64,000 bases of DNA from Arenicola marina (lineage: Eukaryota > Annelida > Polychaeta > Arenicolidae), in the NCBI GenBank assembly GCA_964019135.1, contig OZ025248.1:36263670-36327669 (forward strand), written 5' to 3'. Numbering within the stretch: position 1 is the stretch's first letter; the number at the start of each line of letters is the position of its first letter. A model generated the notes under the pieces. The model made no database searches, was not told where the DNA came from, and saw nothing but the letters and a program-made list of their open reading frames with translations. Both the position numbers and the translations under genes were made by a program. This document shows positions 35,201 through 47,703 of the stretch, in pieces.

Positions 35201-38200
35201 GAGCGCTCTAACCCACTAAGCTATCGAGGCGGCCTTGTTATATGCCTGAATGTTATGGCATTGGAGCTGTGTCTACAGACGTGTATGACAGTATCGCTTG
35301 CCAGCTCTGTCGTATATCTTGTGTCACTTGAACCATTCCTTCACAAGTGGTGTTATCAGGTGTGCTGGGTCTCCCCGCACCCAATGTTGGAAAGTATGGC
35401 GAACTCTGCGTGATCAGCTGTAAGCGGTGTGCGAAATGTAAACATGTTGTCTGGCGCGTGAACTTTGTCCTTAGATTGCCTATCAGGAGTTAACCCAGTG
35501 ATTGTGGAATGCTTGCTTGTCGTGGTAATTGTGAACTCGCTACTTAAAGGACCAGTTACAGCTCATTTTATTGGTATCGCCTGATTCCTGAGCAATCAGC
35601 ACAGCACGTAGTCCGTGTTGGTTCCAGCGAGTCACCATCTGGTGCCGCCTCTGCCGGGAGATTGTGTTCATACCGGTATGCTGGGCCCGGTGTGGTATGC
35701 GGGATTGGGGGCCTGTATCTATCATAATGGCACCGTACGAAGGCAAGAGGGTCTCAATGTCGTGTATTTTATACAGGGGGGACAGCTGCGCATGGGGGGA
35801 CACTTCCGCATGCCACACCGGTCGTCAGCTCGCCCGGGTCATTCTGTCGGATGTTGGCTCCCCAGCGAATCAGGCGAACTGCGTAAAATTGCTGACATCA
35901 GAACAAATACAATGTCTTGACCATTTTAGACCTGCCAACGTAGACAATTTACGAACACAATTTATGTTAGTGAAATGACACCCTGATCGATCCAAATACT
36001 TCCCGACATGTTACTGTATAAATACCCATCGCTACATTTCATTATTTTATGTGTTTTTCTTGGCCCGTTTATCTCTGTTGTCGTCAAGTGAAACAGAGTA
36101 TGCTCATTGTTTCAAGTCAGTGCCGTGAACTGTTCCAACAGAAGTTATGCTGACGTATTCAACGTCTTAATAACGGCAAAAACTGGATATTACAGGATAG
36201 TTCAGCCCCCCCCCCCTCCCCCTTATCGTGCGGCCCTGTACTACTTCCGCGTTCAACTGAATTGTAGGGCAGCGTTGAATCATTGTTTTATCTTTCCTGT
36301 TCAGCTGAAACGCCAATTAGTTACATATTATAATTATTATGATATTATGATAATAATTATAATGCTATAAACTGGTTCTAGTTTCCCGGCTAGCCCTATA
36401 GGTAATAGGTTGAAAGTATGTCTACATGTACGTCGCGCCGCTATGTGTGTATGCCGGGTGTTTGGAGGCCACTAGACACACTGCGAAGCCTACATTGGCA
36501 CGCCCCGTGGTGGGCCACACGATCCCGGGCACATGATTGTTATACAAAGCAGGTTTGTTGTTGGATAAATATGAAGTTTAAGATGAGTCATATTGACGGC
36601 CTTACCCCCCAACTGCAAGAAAAGCAGAGTAATATAAGTGGACTCTGGTACAAAATTGCTCTGACGCTCAACGCCCTGAATACGGACAATGTTACCGTGT
36701 GCCGAAGAAGTACCCGCCCAGCCAACCAATCGCACCCTCGTACCCCCCTACCCCTCCCATCCCAACCTTCGCCACGTGCGCATAACGATTTGTAGGATTA
36801 ACTATGCTATAGATAGTACCGCAAACAGTACTCTACCACATTCAAGCCGCGCCCACGCCCCGATCACTCCGTCCCCGCCCTGATCACTCCGCCCACGCCC
36901 CGATCACTCCGTCCCCGCCTGAGTTGCCCCGCCCCCAACCTTAACCGCGTGCGCTATGGTCTCAGTTTGACACCAAACGGGCCCCACACCCTGCCCCTGT
37001 TCTATAACAACAAATCTAGATGAACGCCTATAGCCTGGTTTACAACCGTGGTTGTTTCGTTAGGAACATGCCTTAACATGTAATTGCATGCACCGTCCAT
37101 ATGGCGTTTAAATAACATTCAGTTATAACATACACAACTATACATCTTAAGGCCAACAATTGGAGCAGGAAAACGGAACCAAAGATCCTCCATACGTAAA
37201 TATAACATCCAGCGAAAGCACAGTCCGCGACTGACGAGACAGCTAAGGCGCGATCTCTATGAGCAAAGTCCTTCCAAGCTGTTGCTAAGGTTGCCTTGGT
37301 AGTGAATAAACAACGACGTCACAATGGCGGCGTAGTTGGTGACTTCTGAGAAATGAAGAACTGAAATAATGCCCGTGCGGCGGGCAGCCTTATGGGTGTA
37401 GTCTGTAGCAGTGTCATCAGTGTGGCTGGGTAAGAATCTGCTCTTCTTTTATATTGCCTGTGGTATATTGGCTTTATTGCTTCTTGGTCAGAACATTTGA
37501 ATCCTTCCGTGTGAGCCCCTGCGTGTGGTGTGCTGTTGTCTCAAGGCAAATTTAAGTAACTGAGTGACGCGCGTACTGCTTGGTTAGAGGAGAGGAAGGA
37601 TTAGAGCCGGCATGTGCAAGAATAATTCCTCCTGATGATAAGGAACATGGCAAATCTTAATATTTTCTTATAGATTGTTTACAATAGCCGGAGACATTAC
37701 TGGTGGTTTAGGCTTTCAATTATATGTATGCGCTGGACATGAGTAATATCCTCGATCAATATTGCTCACATATCCGGAATTGACTTAAAATAAGCGGGGC
37801 CGATTCGATAGCTCAGTGGGTTAGAGCGCTCGTCTTGAGTGCTCTGGCAACCTAAGACTCCTAACGGCACGTGGATCGGTGGTTCGCGCCCCGCTGTGGA
37901 CATGTCTGTGTGGTCGCAGGATAAATATCCCATGTCGTTCTTCGCAAAGTGTAGGGAGTTACCCCCGGGGACATGGCTCCACTCTGTTTTCCTTCTCCCA
38001 TTGACGCGATATGGCCAAAAGTGAATATAAAACACAACCAAATGGATAATGATTGACTGATTTGACTCCAAGTATTAATTATGACATCGTACTTATGATA
38101 TCATATCTTGCGCGACCAGTTCTATCAGCTTTCGTTTTGATAACATTTCATTGCCCGAGGTATTTTTGGCCCAATATTTTGGCCTTCATGTGCCGCCCCA

Positions 38201-41200
38201 CAGAGATCCCTGGTAGCCGTAAGGACGCCTTCCGTCGCGTGCAAACCCCGCCAATTATCTTCTTATAGTCGCTATACATATATCGGAATCGACTTTTAAG
38301 GCCTTATATAATGTATACACGCATCCTTAAGCACCAGCTTGAGGCCGACAAGTCTTTTATCGACAGAGTATCCTTTGTAATTCACGGGGGCGAGTCAGCG
38401 CACTAGACCGCAGATCAATAGTTCCTGGTTTCGAATCCGGACCTGGGCACTTAACCTATGGCATGTTTCATCCACTCATCATTTATCATCCCGGGGGGTT
38501 CATTGGCCCAGTTTATCACCTGTGTGCATAAAATCACTTAAGCATCAATTTAATTGCGGGTTCCGATACTCGAGTTTATATTTCACTTTCAATTTGTTTT
38601 CATCACCCAGAATCAGCTTATACGTGTCGTCATATATTTGCGCTTTCGATCAGCTCTTATCGTTCTCATGATTTCTACTTCCTCTCGGAGTCAGCGACGA
38701 GTTATTAAGTCAAAGGGTGCACTTGACCTCGCATTCCGAGAGCGCGCTGTCTACATCGCTAACTGGGATTATATATAAATTACAGGTTGATCCATGGATC
38801 TAACACATACGTTTACCTTGCAGGAGTGGTCCGCAGTCGCAGGGTCTCGTTACTAAAACTCGCCGCCATCGTTACTAAAACACGCCGCCATCGTTACTAA
38901 AACACGCCGCCAAAACTACTTGCGTGCTAAAACTATAGTTTGTTTATAACTGCAGTGACTAGTTTACCACTTCGTTGCTGAATGTTAGTCCTTGCACTTT
39001 CAGCCAAGATGCATTCCTTTTGGCCAAGAACAAGCCTATCCCCGTACCTACGAGTATCATCCACGCGCCCTTACCAACGCAGCAGTTTGGTGTTGGAATA
39101 GACTTGTAAGTTATTGTAGTATAATGAATATAAGTAATCACAGACATGCTGCAGGGCAGTTTAAACGCGGATTCCTGTTATTTTAAGCAAAGCTTCGGAA
39201 AACGATTAATGGAGTCTACCTCCATATTAATCAAGGTTAGATGCGAGTTATCTATCATTCGCTTCTAAATAATACTTATAGCAATTCTGCTTGATTGAAT
39301 AATTTCTCGTGGCAGATGAACAATGCCATACAAAGCGCTACTACAATTTGTTTCTTTCTGCTTTACAGTATAAAAACCTACAACAATGGAGAACTAATTC
39401 CACCAGTTCTAAGAGAATGCGTATCATATCTTCGAGAAAAAGGTAAGTAATTCAAGCGATGCCTCCTATCAGAGTTATACTTTGTACTTAAGACTACTTA
39501 CACTTCGCAGTGTGTCAGCTTGAAGGCTAACTGTTAGCTCGTCGTACAGACCAAAGAAAATTTCTCAGGGTTAGGCGCTGATTTACTATGGTCGTACTAT
39601 TGTGGTAGCTGAGCGCTGTCTGTTTCACTATCTGTTCCACTCGGCTAGCCCTATATTGAATCTCTGTTTTTCCCCAGGGTTGGAAACTGAGGGGCTTTTC
39701 CGACGCTCGGCTAACGCTGCTGTGCTGAAAAATGTACAGAAGCAATTCAACGAAGGCAAGTTTGGAAATGAAACAAGGCCGATTTTTCTAGTCTAATTTA
39801 CTTGTGGATTTATGTTGATATCTTATATATTACTTTGCGGTGAAGTTGACGATTTGTATGATTCGTATGATGTGAACCATGGCCTAGCTCAACGCACACA
39901 TACAAACTTTTGGGCCACGAACAAATAAGTCTGTTGAAAACTCAAGTTATTTGCAACTTTCAGATAGCCTACTTGAGCCAAATCAAAATCGTTTATTCTG
40001 AGCTGTAATGGACTGCACCAATGTCTTTGTCAAAGATATATGTAAAGAACATAACATAAGACTGAGTATACCCCTACTTGACACAACAGTTGATTTATGT
40101 CAAGAACTTTTTGATGATGGTAATATATGTAAATCATGTTCTTATCTCTTGCAGGAAAGAGAGTAGATTTTGCACAATTTGGAGACATTCACATTCCAGC
40201 AGCGCTGTTGAAGAGCTTCCTACGGCAGCTGCCCGAACCGATCCTAACGTTGGATCTCTACGACTACATCGTCCGAATCCAAAGTAAGTTGTCCGAGAAT
40301 GGTGAGGCACTTCGGGGCTTCATTGATGTATAGAGGAAGTAGACACCTAGCGCACCAAGCTGAGTATCTCTTGAACCAAGTGAGCGCCGCGCTCCAGCGT
40401 CTTTCGGCTATTTTCTTTTATAATGATACGTCCGTGTTTTAATTAGTACCCCTTATCGCGACAAAATTTTGTAGTCCAGAGTAAAAAGTAGATAGGTCTC
40501 CTGTCTGTCCTATCGCGATGGGTAAATAGATGGATCTTGGATGAATGGATGGATATTTTAAGCGAACTGTTTACATACATGGGCTCTGTTGCAATACCGT
40601 TCATATCTGGACAGCAGGACCCTATTTACCAGCGTGCAATAGTTGGTGCGAAACGTATTGACCTGTGTCGCCATCTACCGACAGCTTTCGACAAGGATGA
40701 GCGGCTGAGCGAAATGAGGAGAGTGCTCAAGGATGAACTTCCAGAAGACAACTACTTCATCCTTAAATATGTTATACAGTTCTTAACCGAGGTAAGTCGC
40801 TTGTGGATCGTCTCCCAAGGATATCAATTGGAGATGGCTGGTATTGTAAATAGGCATTTTAAACAAGTAATTTGATCCAATTTTGAGGTGACCCTGTTCA
40901 ATTCCTTTCAGGTAGAGGAACCTCGTTAAATAAATGATGTTTCAATAATAACAAAAAACATAATAATTAAAAATACAGGGTGAGGTTTGAATAGTGTGTG
41001 CGATATCTTAGTAATAATGTCTATAAAGGCCCCATGATGAACCGCGCATTCGTATATATAACTTAACTGTTTACCCCCTCCTCCTTCCAACGGTTCGCGC
41101 CCCGCTGTGGCCATGTCCGTGTGGCCGCAGGATAAAGATCCCATGCCCTGCGCAAAGAGTAGGGGGTTACCCCCGGGACATGGCTCCACTCTCCCAACCT

Positions 41201-41584
41201 TCTCCCATTGCCGCGATATGACTAAAATTGGTTAATATACAACCAACCAACCTCCTCCCACCCTACCCCGCCCCACCCCACCCCTGCCCACCCCACCCCC
41301 ACATGGCTATGGGAGTGAGGGTCAAACCGCGATGCTCTCCTCGCCGTCCTCGTGATTTATAATTGGTCTGTCATTTATCATTATTATGACACGTGCTTTC
41401 TTTGCGTGCGTACCAGGTGGCCGCCAAGAGCGATGCGAACAGGATGGACTCCAAGAACTTGGCGGTGGTATTCGGCCCCAACCTGCTGTGGTCCAAGAGC
41501 CAGGCGTCGCTCACCTCCATGGGCTACGTCAACACCTGTGCCTTCATCCTCATTGACAGCTACGACATGCTCTTCGAGAAGTGA
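29276..41584 (+). CDS. ARHGAP1: ARHGAP1-type Rho GTPase-activating protein
   Basis: Stimulates GTP hydrolysis by Rho-family GTPases (Cdc42/Rho in the human p50RhoGAP family). Exons: 29276-29336, 29941-30057, optional microexon 30399-30422, 31997-32100, 32278-32350, 32571-32658, 33494-33625, 33893-33979, 34308-34406, 39004-39105, 39369-39442, 39678-39755, 40155-40283, 40685-40791, 41417-41584; 472 or 480 residues against about 439 in human. An acidic N-terminal region precedes a Sec14/CRAL-TRIO-like domain ([32 protein letters not shown]). A short linker (PLPTQQFG) lacks most of the proline-rich SH3 site of human ARHGAP1. The RhoGAP domain has the arginine finger in [10 protein letters not shown] and the [12 protein letters not shown] signature. 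The ATG is first after an in-frame stop at 29243. ARHGAP8 is the alternative vertebrate match; this gene probably predates that split. Confidence 0.95.
32128..32245 (+). repeat. SINE family 2 filling a 177-bp intron of the RhoGAP gene
   Basis: It shares cactagaccgcag, ccaaatccggacc and cgggaggttcctta words with the copy at 38385-38550. The intron (32101-32277) is only 177 bp, so the SINE makes up most of it and ends about 30 bp before the 3' splice site. Confidence 0.65.
32641..33345. repeat. 82-90 bp array that includes an exon-intron junction
   Basis: Seven diverged units share the order gagcaatcgcgacttct, gtacgcagttc, tttagatta, ccttgttgtcatac. The first unit covers the last 18 coding bases of the exon ending at 32658 and its donor (ctgctaca|gtacgtctag). 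A SINE is inserted between the third and fourth units. Confidence 0.8.
32877..33028 (+). repeat. SINE family 2 inside the intronic array
   Basis: A tRNA-like head (tagctctgttggtaggcagg, gatcgacaggtcgtgg) is followed by ctgcaactggggcaag, tctccaaccttatttcat and a cgtgtgcataaaagtggcct end. It interrupts the 82-90 bp array, so it is younger than the array. Confidence 0.75.
35033..35234 (-). repeat. SINE family 1, nearly full length
   Basis: On the minus strand it runs from the A-box head (gatagcttagtgggttagag) through ctaacggcacgtggatcg to the ccccggggacatggctcc block and cgtgatatgaccat. It lies in the 4.6-kb intron of the RhoGAP gene. Confidence 0.85.
36848..36922. repeat. 20-bp tandem repeat, 3.5 copies
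   Basis: Units of ccacgccccgatcactccgt and ccccgccctgatcactccgc alternate. It is a short GC-rich repeat in the RhoGAP intron. Confidence 0.85.
37796..38040 (+). repeat. SINE family 1, full length
   Basis: A box gatagctcagtgggttagag, B box ggtggttcgcgccc, body and tail as in the 14746 copy, ending in a degenerate acacaacc tail. No clean target-site duplication was found, so it is probably older than the 14746 copy. Confidence 0.9.
38385..38550 (+). repeat. SINE family 2
   Basis: A cactagaccgcagatcaat head segment and a ggtttcgaatccgg B box are followed by ggggggttcattggcccag and cctgtgtgcataaaatca. The ends are approximate. Confidence 0.65.
38845..38912. repeat. 22-bp tandem repeat, three copies
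   Basis: Three near-identical units of cgttactaaaacacgccgcc plus at, about 90 bp upstream of the RhoGAP exon at 39004. Confidence 0.9.
39756..40154 (+). other. GC-AG intron in the RhoGAP gene
   Basis: The intron starts gcaagt after cgaag and ends ctcttgcag. The exons on both sides are fixed by protein similarity (KQFNEG then KRVDFAQF), and joining at GC keeps phase 1 without gain or loss of residues. AG|GCAAGT is the usual consensus for rare GC donors, so this is a real non-canonical intron rather than a sequencing error. Confidence 0.85.
41091..41251 (+). repeat. SINE family 1, 5'-truncated
   Basis: It begins at the B box (cggttcgcgccccgctgtgg) and runs to an aaccaacc tail, with short deletions in the middle. 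It is in the last intron of the RhoGAP gene. Confidence 0.85.
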
Positions 41585-44020
41585 AGCACCCGTGTGACAC
41601 GTGAACACGCGGCCCACGTGGTCTTCCCTCTGCAGAAATATCTCTGGTCTTAAATCTTTTGACTTATTGAGGCTCCTTGAAGGGGCCTGCGGTTTGGGTA
41701 CTGGTGGGATATGTCATCTTACCAGATGGTTTTCGTAATGCGGCATATTTATGGTATGGTATAGGTAGTGTTAGGTACAGGTTAGTTTATGTGAGTTAGG
41801 AGGAAACAGAGGATGATATTAATGGAGAGAGGCGCAGGTTAGACGTTACATTTCAAGGGCTTTTTGCATCCGACTGTTGTTAAACATATTAATATAGCTG
41901 TCATAGCTACAAAATTGTGTACAGACAAACTATTGAGTCAGCCGTTCAATAACTTTTTTTAGCGAATCGTTACAAGCAATCGAACCAAACGTAGCATTTA
42001 GGATACTGATGTGTCTCGTTCGATAAAAATGCGATGCTCTATGACGACTTTATTTTTCAAATTTGGGCCCAAAGGAATCAAGCATCATTTATAAACTTAT
42101 GTGTATGGCCTAATAATATATAAACAATTGTAATAACACGTGTGGTCTAATAATATACAAAGGGTTATACATCTACTTTTGTTTTCTGGTTAGCTGTCCG
42201 TAACAGTTGCAGCAAAACATAATCTCATGTTAACAAAGATAACAGCTGATTCACCAATATATGTGCTTACCTATATATTGACCTTCTTTTCGCTGACTTT
42301 GCTCGTTTGTATGTTTCTTGTCTGATAAGTATATAAATACGTTTTTTTGTGGTCTGTCAAGTGATCGCTTTGACATGTAATATCCAGTCCAGTCAGGCGT
42401 CTCTGGTACACATGTCGATCTGCGGTAAGAGGCCCTAGGACTTTATTGTGTAACAAGCGGGACCTCACGTGTCACGCATGTCTTCTAAGGGTCTGTGGAT
42501 ATATACTCTTTTCACGATGACTGATAGACATAGCGTCCACATTAATAATATATATATTTTGGCATGACAGAATTAATACATGTTGGCCCACTGGCCTTGG
42601 CCATGTCGAAGCCTCACTCGTTTTAGTAGCGACGTAAGGATGTGAGACTGGGAGGTCCAGACCCTGTCCCTGCCGGTAAATTGTAGTAACGGGCGGCTGG
42701 TGAGTCTAGACCTAACACGGTAACGCTTGGGGTGTCCAGCATGTATTTAGCATGTGACAGAGAAATGTGAAAACGATATTAATGTGACTTCGTTTGGTGT
42801 GAGAAGGTTATTTAGAAAATAATACTATGTAAACGGCGGCATTTTTTTTTTTTTTTTTTTTTTTAAATAAGCCACGAATATGGGTTTTCTTCAATCTTCA
42901 ATATGTTTAATCGCCATATAAATGAAACCCCGCCCAACCCATGTACAGCCACTTATGGAACAACCGTTAGTGGATATGCTTCAATTTACATATATGTAAT
43001 AATATAACTTTGGTGCAATTGTGGGCAACCTTGTACATTTATATACATGGAGCAATCAGATGAAATAACCCAAATCACTGGTTTGATATTCTGAAAGAAG
43101 TTGCTGACAATTTTGAAACTATGCCACCAATCTACAGCTTCAATCTTTTGTAAGTCAATTACAATCTGATTTTGAATGTTGTAGTGCTCTTGTTTCAGTC
43201 ATTTAGTAATTGTCACGATGGATCGTTTCGTATTTAATAGTGTTTGTGCAAGTTAGTATTTTGTGGGTAGATGTATAAATGTACATAGCGGGATTAACAT
43301 GTGGAACCGTTGAACGGCCTCATGTCCTACGTGAAAGTGCAACTGGAGAAGTACGGCGTGGCAGGGATCGCTGACACTGCTGCCACGTTACGGCATTGGT
43401 GGCAATCAATTCATGGGACCAGAACTTTGGCGTCGCTCTGTTTACAACCTTCAATTTCTGATGTAACGTCCTGTCCTTAGATAATTTCCATTTTGTGGAA
43501 CGCTTTCTTCTATACTGGTACCGTACTTCATATCTTTTTCGAGTGTCTTTTTCTCCGCGGTATGTGCTTTTACCTCAGTTTTGTTTATGGTTTTCGTCTC
43601 ATTGATTTTTCCTTTGTCAGTCAACCACCCGCTATATCTGTACTATATATGCCGAATGTTATGCGTTATTCTAAAACTCGATCAATATTATGACACCTGT
43701 TGAAACAAAGCGAATCTGTGTTGCTGTAGTGCTTTACCAGTGTGGAATTTGTTTCATAAGTTGGAGAAAGGTGTCACTACATATTAAGCGAAAATGTATT
43801 CTCTGCTGATCTTAATTACCCAACTTTTGTTTTGTACCTTTGGTTACCCCGATACAGTTAGTAGTGTGTTTATGTTTCACCCCGTTCAGGTTCTTCGTAA
43901 ATGGAAATAAGCAGTATAATGGTCTAGATAAGGAGGGCTTAACGAATGCCGCGGTACTGGCCGCTCTCTCATCTCTTTATTGACCACATGTAACCCGCAA
44001 ATCGGAAAATACAACGTCAA

Positions 44021-44064
44021 ATGATCTGCATGACAAGAGTTCTCTTTCTTCAATATATGTTACT
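44021..44064 (+). repeat. 43-bp repeat, second copy at 45692-45735
   Basis: The words tgacaagagttctctttctt and caatatatgttact occur in the same order at both places, 1.67 kb apart. No wider similarity is visible, so the family is unknown. Confidence 0.7.
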
Positions 44065-47000
44065 GTACCCCGGCCCGTATGGCGCCACCGATCACTGCAC
44101 CTGTTACTGCGCACCCCAACGGTACTACCCCGTACGAAACTATCTTGTTAGACGTATATACGTGCTTTAAGCGTGTCTAATGTCATCATACATAGCCCCA
44201 CTCCCCCCCCCCCACCCCCCAAAAAAGGAGATGTGGTGCAGGGTGCAGCATATTGGTCCAAATACATGCCTACATGACGATGTGGGACATTAAAAAAAAC
44301 CCGGAACAATGAAATAGGCTTGGATGAAACCAGCGACAGATGTAGGTGTCGGGGTTAGCCCACGTGACCGTCAACGCTCATTCCTTTCTTAGTAGACTTT
44401 GAATCCAGTTGCTACGACCACGCAAGATTTTCGGGCAGATTAAAAGTTGGGTGTTCATTGCTTTCTTTTAAGTAGGACGTTTTTCCTCTCCATTCGCGGC
44501 CGGGTTGACCCCTCAAATTTAATTTTGTTGCACAAGAAATAGCCACACAAGATAAACTATTCTCGCACTTACTTGGCTGCGGCCCATGGGGACACTATAA
44601 TCCACCCGCACTCTGCAACTAGGTATTTTCCAAAAACATGTTGGTACTTATTCACGTCCCAGGGTGAAATTTTACTAAGGTGTGTGTGAGAAAATGCACA
44701 TGACCGGACTTCTTCGTGCGACTATTTATATCGGTACGACTATCCTGTCATATTTGTAGCCTAAGAGCTCGGACAGGATATGGGAGACTTGTGCTGAGAT
44801 CAATCCATCTCGCACTCGGACCATTGCCTTAGGTAAATATGCATTTTGTCTGGCAGAAAAGTTTCTTTAGCAAGTGGAGAAAACTGTCCATATATCTATA
44901 TATCCCGCGAACCAGCGTGGCAGGAAAGAGCGCCACCTGTCAAGTTCATCTACAAGTCGCCACCTAGCGGTGACAATGTTTGATGAGCGGGGAACCAGCT
45001 TAACAAGAAAAAGCATGCGAAACACTTTAAAAATGATAAATTCTCGCTTTATGTTATCAAATGTGTTAAATAAAATGAAACAAAGAATAAAAGATCGCAT
45101 GCTATCCACATCGATGATTTGTTGACGGGCACATGTTTCATTCGTACGAAAATAACATGTTTTGATTAATCAAGATGGCGTAGCTTTGCATCACGTGACA
45201 GAAGAGTAGGTGGATGTGAACCTCGGCGAAGTAATTAAAGTGGTCTGAGGAGGTGAGCACAATAATCTGCATCTACTATTTCGGTATAAGTTTTAGCAAC
45301 GCTCTCGTGCTGCACTAGTAATCAGGGATGATACATTTTTATCGTAATGTAGGCCACCTGATTGTGTTCGCTGTCTTTCGATCATAACCAATCAGACTCC
45401 CTCCTCCCGACTGTGCAAAATTCCTTCCACTCATCACTCACTGACTGAACTCAGTCACTGAGACACTGACTCACTCTGTCTCTGGCACTCCATTGAGCCT
45501 CACCTCTTTCCACGTTCCTTGTTCCCCAGTTACCGCACTAACCTAGTGTTTCTCAAACAAAAAAACCCATTCATTGAACTAATGGCTGGAATAGATGAAA
45601 CCGAATAGACACCTGCAATAAAGCATCATGTCCAGGCATCAATTACATTACAGTACACTGATTGACATAGGATTGCGATTTAATATGCCTTTAATGATCT
45701 TCATGACAAGAGTTCTCTTTCTTCAATATATGTTACTTGCAAAAAGACATGTTAAATGCCTATGAAAACCTCAGTTGAAGTTGCTGAACAGGCCGATTGG
45801 AAGTATAATCTAATGGTAATGTCAATGGTTTACTTGAGAGATCTTAGCCTTAAAATAAGTTCAACTTATAAGAAGTTACTGTCGTACAACAGTTGGGGAT
45901 CAGATGACAAGTAAAGTCTAAACTCATCACACTTTGTTACTGTTTAAAAAATTAATTTTTCATCTTGATTGAAATATTAACTTGTCAACTTTATTTTGAA
46001 ATAACAGATTACTTCTTTGACATCAAATAAAGCGTGGGGAGATAACATTCATACAGTCATACTCGTTCAGGCAAGATGACTGCAATAATCAATATTTTCA
46101 ACAATGACTGAATAATATCACTTTAACCTCGATTGACTATGGTGTGTCATCATAACTTATACCTTCAAGATGGCACCACTACGTTTGAACCGGCCTAGAG
46201 TTATTTTGACAGGTAGGCTGGTTTCTAAGCCTGTATGTTTGTAGTAGCGCTGCCCTTTTTTTTTAGGAGCTAAAATTTTGGTTTGTCTAAAAAGAAAAAT
46301 CAGATTAATACCCTCCTGACAGGCTATATAAAACCAAGATCAAATTTAGTTAGTCATACTTTCCCTTCTTTGTCAATTATTCTTTCTGTATTTATCAAAA
46401 AAACTGAAAGAGTTTGTATGAAGTGATGCCAATCAATTAGTGTCATTAGATGTAATTGAGATGATAGAGATATAAACATCATAAAAGATATGTATTCCTT
46501 CTTTTAGCATATTTTGAGGCAGATATTTGTGGTCAGTGGAGCTCTATGACATGCAATATTACTTTAGATATTACAGGATGAATAGATTGCCATAGACAGA
46601 AAAGTATGATTAAATTAATGTTATCTCTGTACCCTGCAGCCTGTCTGTAAATCTCTTAATACTCATTAACATTTGAACTAAGATACCAGCCAAAGAATCT
46701 GTGAATGGTACTTGGAATGGACTTTAGGCACCCTCTTACATATTAATTCTGGAATGTTTAAATATTTTGATTAGAGGGATTAAATATTACATAGGAACCA
46801 CCAGGGTATTAGCCAGAATTATTTTTCAATAAACCACAGTACTGTAAACTGCCTATTTGAAGCTGCAGCATATATTAGGAAGTCAGGGTGCGGCTTTAAA
46901 TAAGGCCTTTTGCCGATTTCAAGTGAGCGTGGCGAGATAAGTGGGGGTGGGGGAAGAATACAAAAAATACTGGTCTTGCCAAAATAATGTATTGCATCAT

Positions 47001-47224
47001 AATGTCATACAAGTCAACTAGTCATAGATATTTAACTCATTATTGTTCTTTTTGTTTTGTACCTTGGGCCTGAGGCCATTTGGTTATAAATAAACTAAAC
47101 CTAAACCTAGTCGGGAGATAATTCAACTTGAAAGCTGCATCGTAAATGCTAATAGCTTAAGGCCCACTGTAATTGTTTTCATCAAAAAAGAAAGTTCATA
47201 TTAAAATACTTATTTTCATAATTT

Positions 47225-47340
47225 GCCCTTCCATGTTACTGACCAGAAGATGGTTGTCTTACTGTTTCTTCCAACCTCATTTCATTGTCCTCTGGGGTTT
47301 CTTGGCTTACTGGAGCTTTCATGCTGACAATAGTGACCCA
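47225..47340 (+). repeat. SINE family 2, 3' half
   Basis: The words cttccaacctcatttcattg and tggggtttcttggctta match the bodies of the copies at 3.4 and 32.9 kb. The head is missing. Confidence 0.5.
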
Positions 47341-47384
47341 ACAACACAAATTTGATTGTGTACTATATAAATTGTGTATTTCAG

Positions 47385-47441
47385 AGATAATGGAATGTAC
47401 TTGATGGATGCACATACTACTGCCAAGCTGATTAATAATGA
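47385..47441 (+). other. Candidate 5' untranslated exon of the TBC gene
   Basis: A 57-base segment bounded by ttcag and a strong gtaagt donor lies 254 bp before the first coding exon. Every frame into the next exon meets a stop before the main ATG, so if used it is untranslated. Support is splice-site strength only. Confidence 0.3.
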
Positions 47442-47703
47442 GTAAGTAATTACTGGTAAATCATCAGTTCATTGTAAGATTATTTATGTCAATTCTGTAT
47501 AGAGGGTTTATATCCTTCGTTAATTAACAAGGGTGGTAGGTTTTCTGGCAATGACCTTGATATGCTCAAGTGTGCTTACATCAACGAATCAGTGATCTAA
47601 TATACATATAAAATTTGTTGGAAAAGGTTTTGGATTGTCTGGCAGTTTATCTTGTTTGTAAATAAAGTAAAAGTTATTACCTAATGTTCTTGCAGATGAG
47701 ACT

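Larger units (their letters stand above)
41600..47690. other. Intergenic region between the RhoGAP and TBC genes
   Basis: This stretch of 6.1 kb is AT-rich and has no recognised exon. It includes a 24-base T run at 42841-42864. A frame of about 54 codons at 43322-43480 has even codon use but no recognisable domain. The 3' untranslated region of the RhoGAP gene and the promoter and 5' exon(s) of the TBC gene must lie here. Confidence 0.55.

Noticed and set aside
43322-43480. Short frame beginning MSYVKVQLEKYG
   Set aside because: About 54 codons, no recognisable similarity and no neighbouring exon; kept only as a remark.
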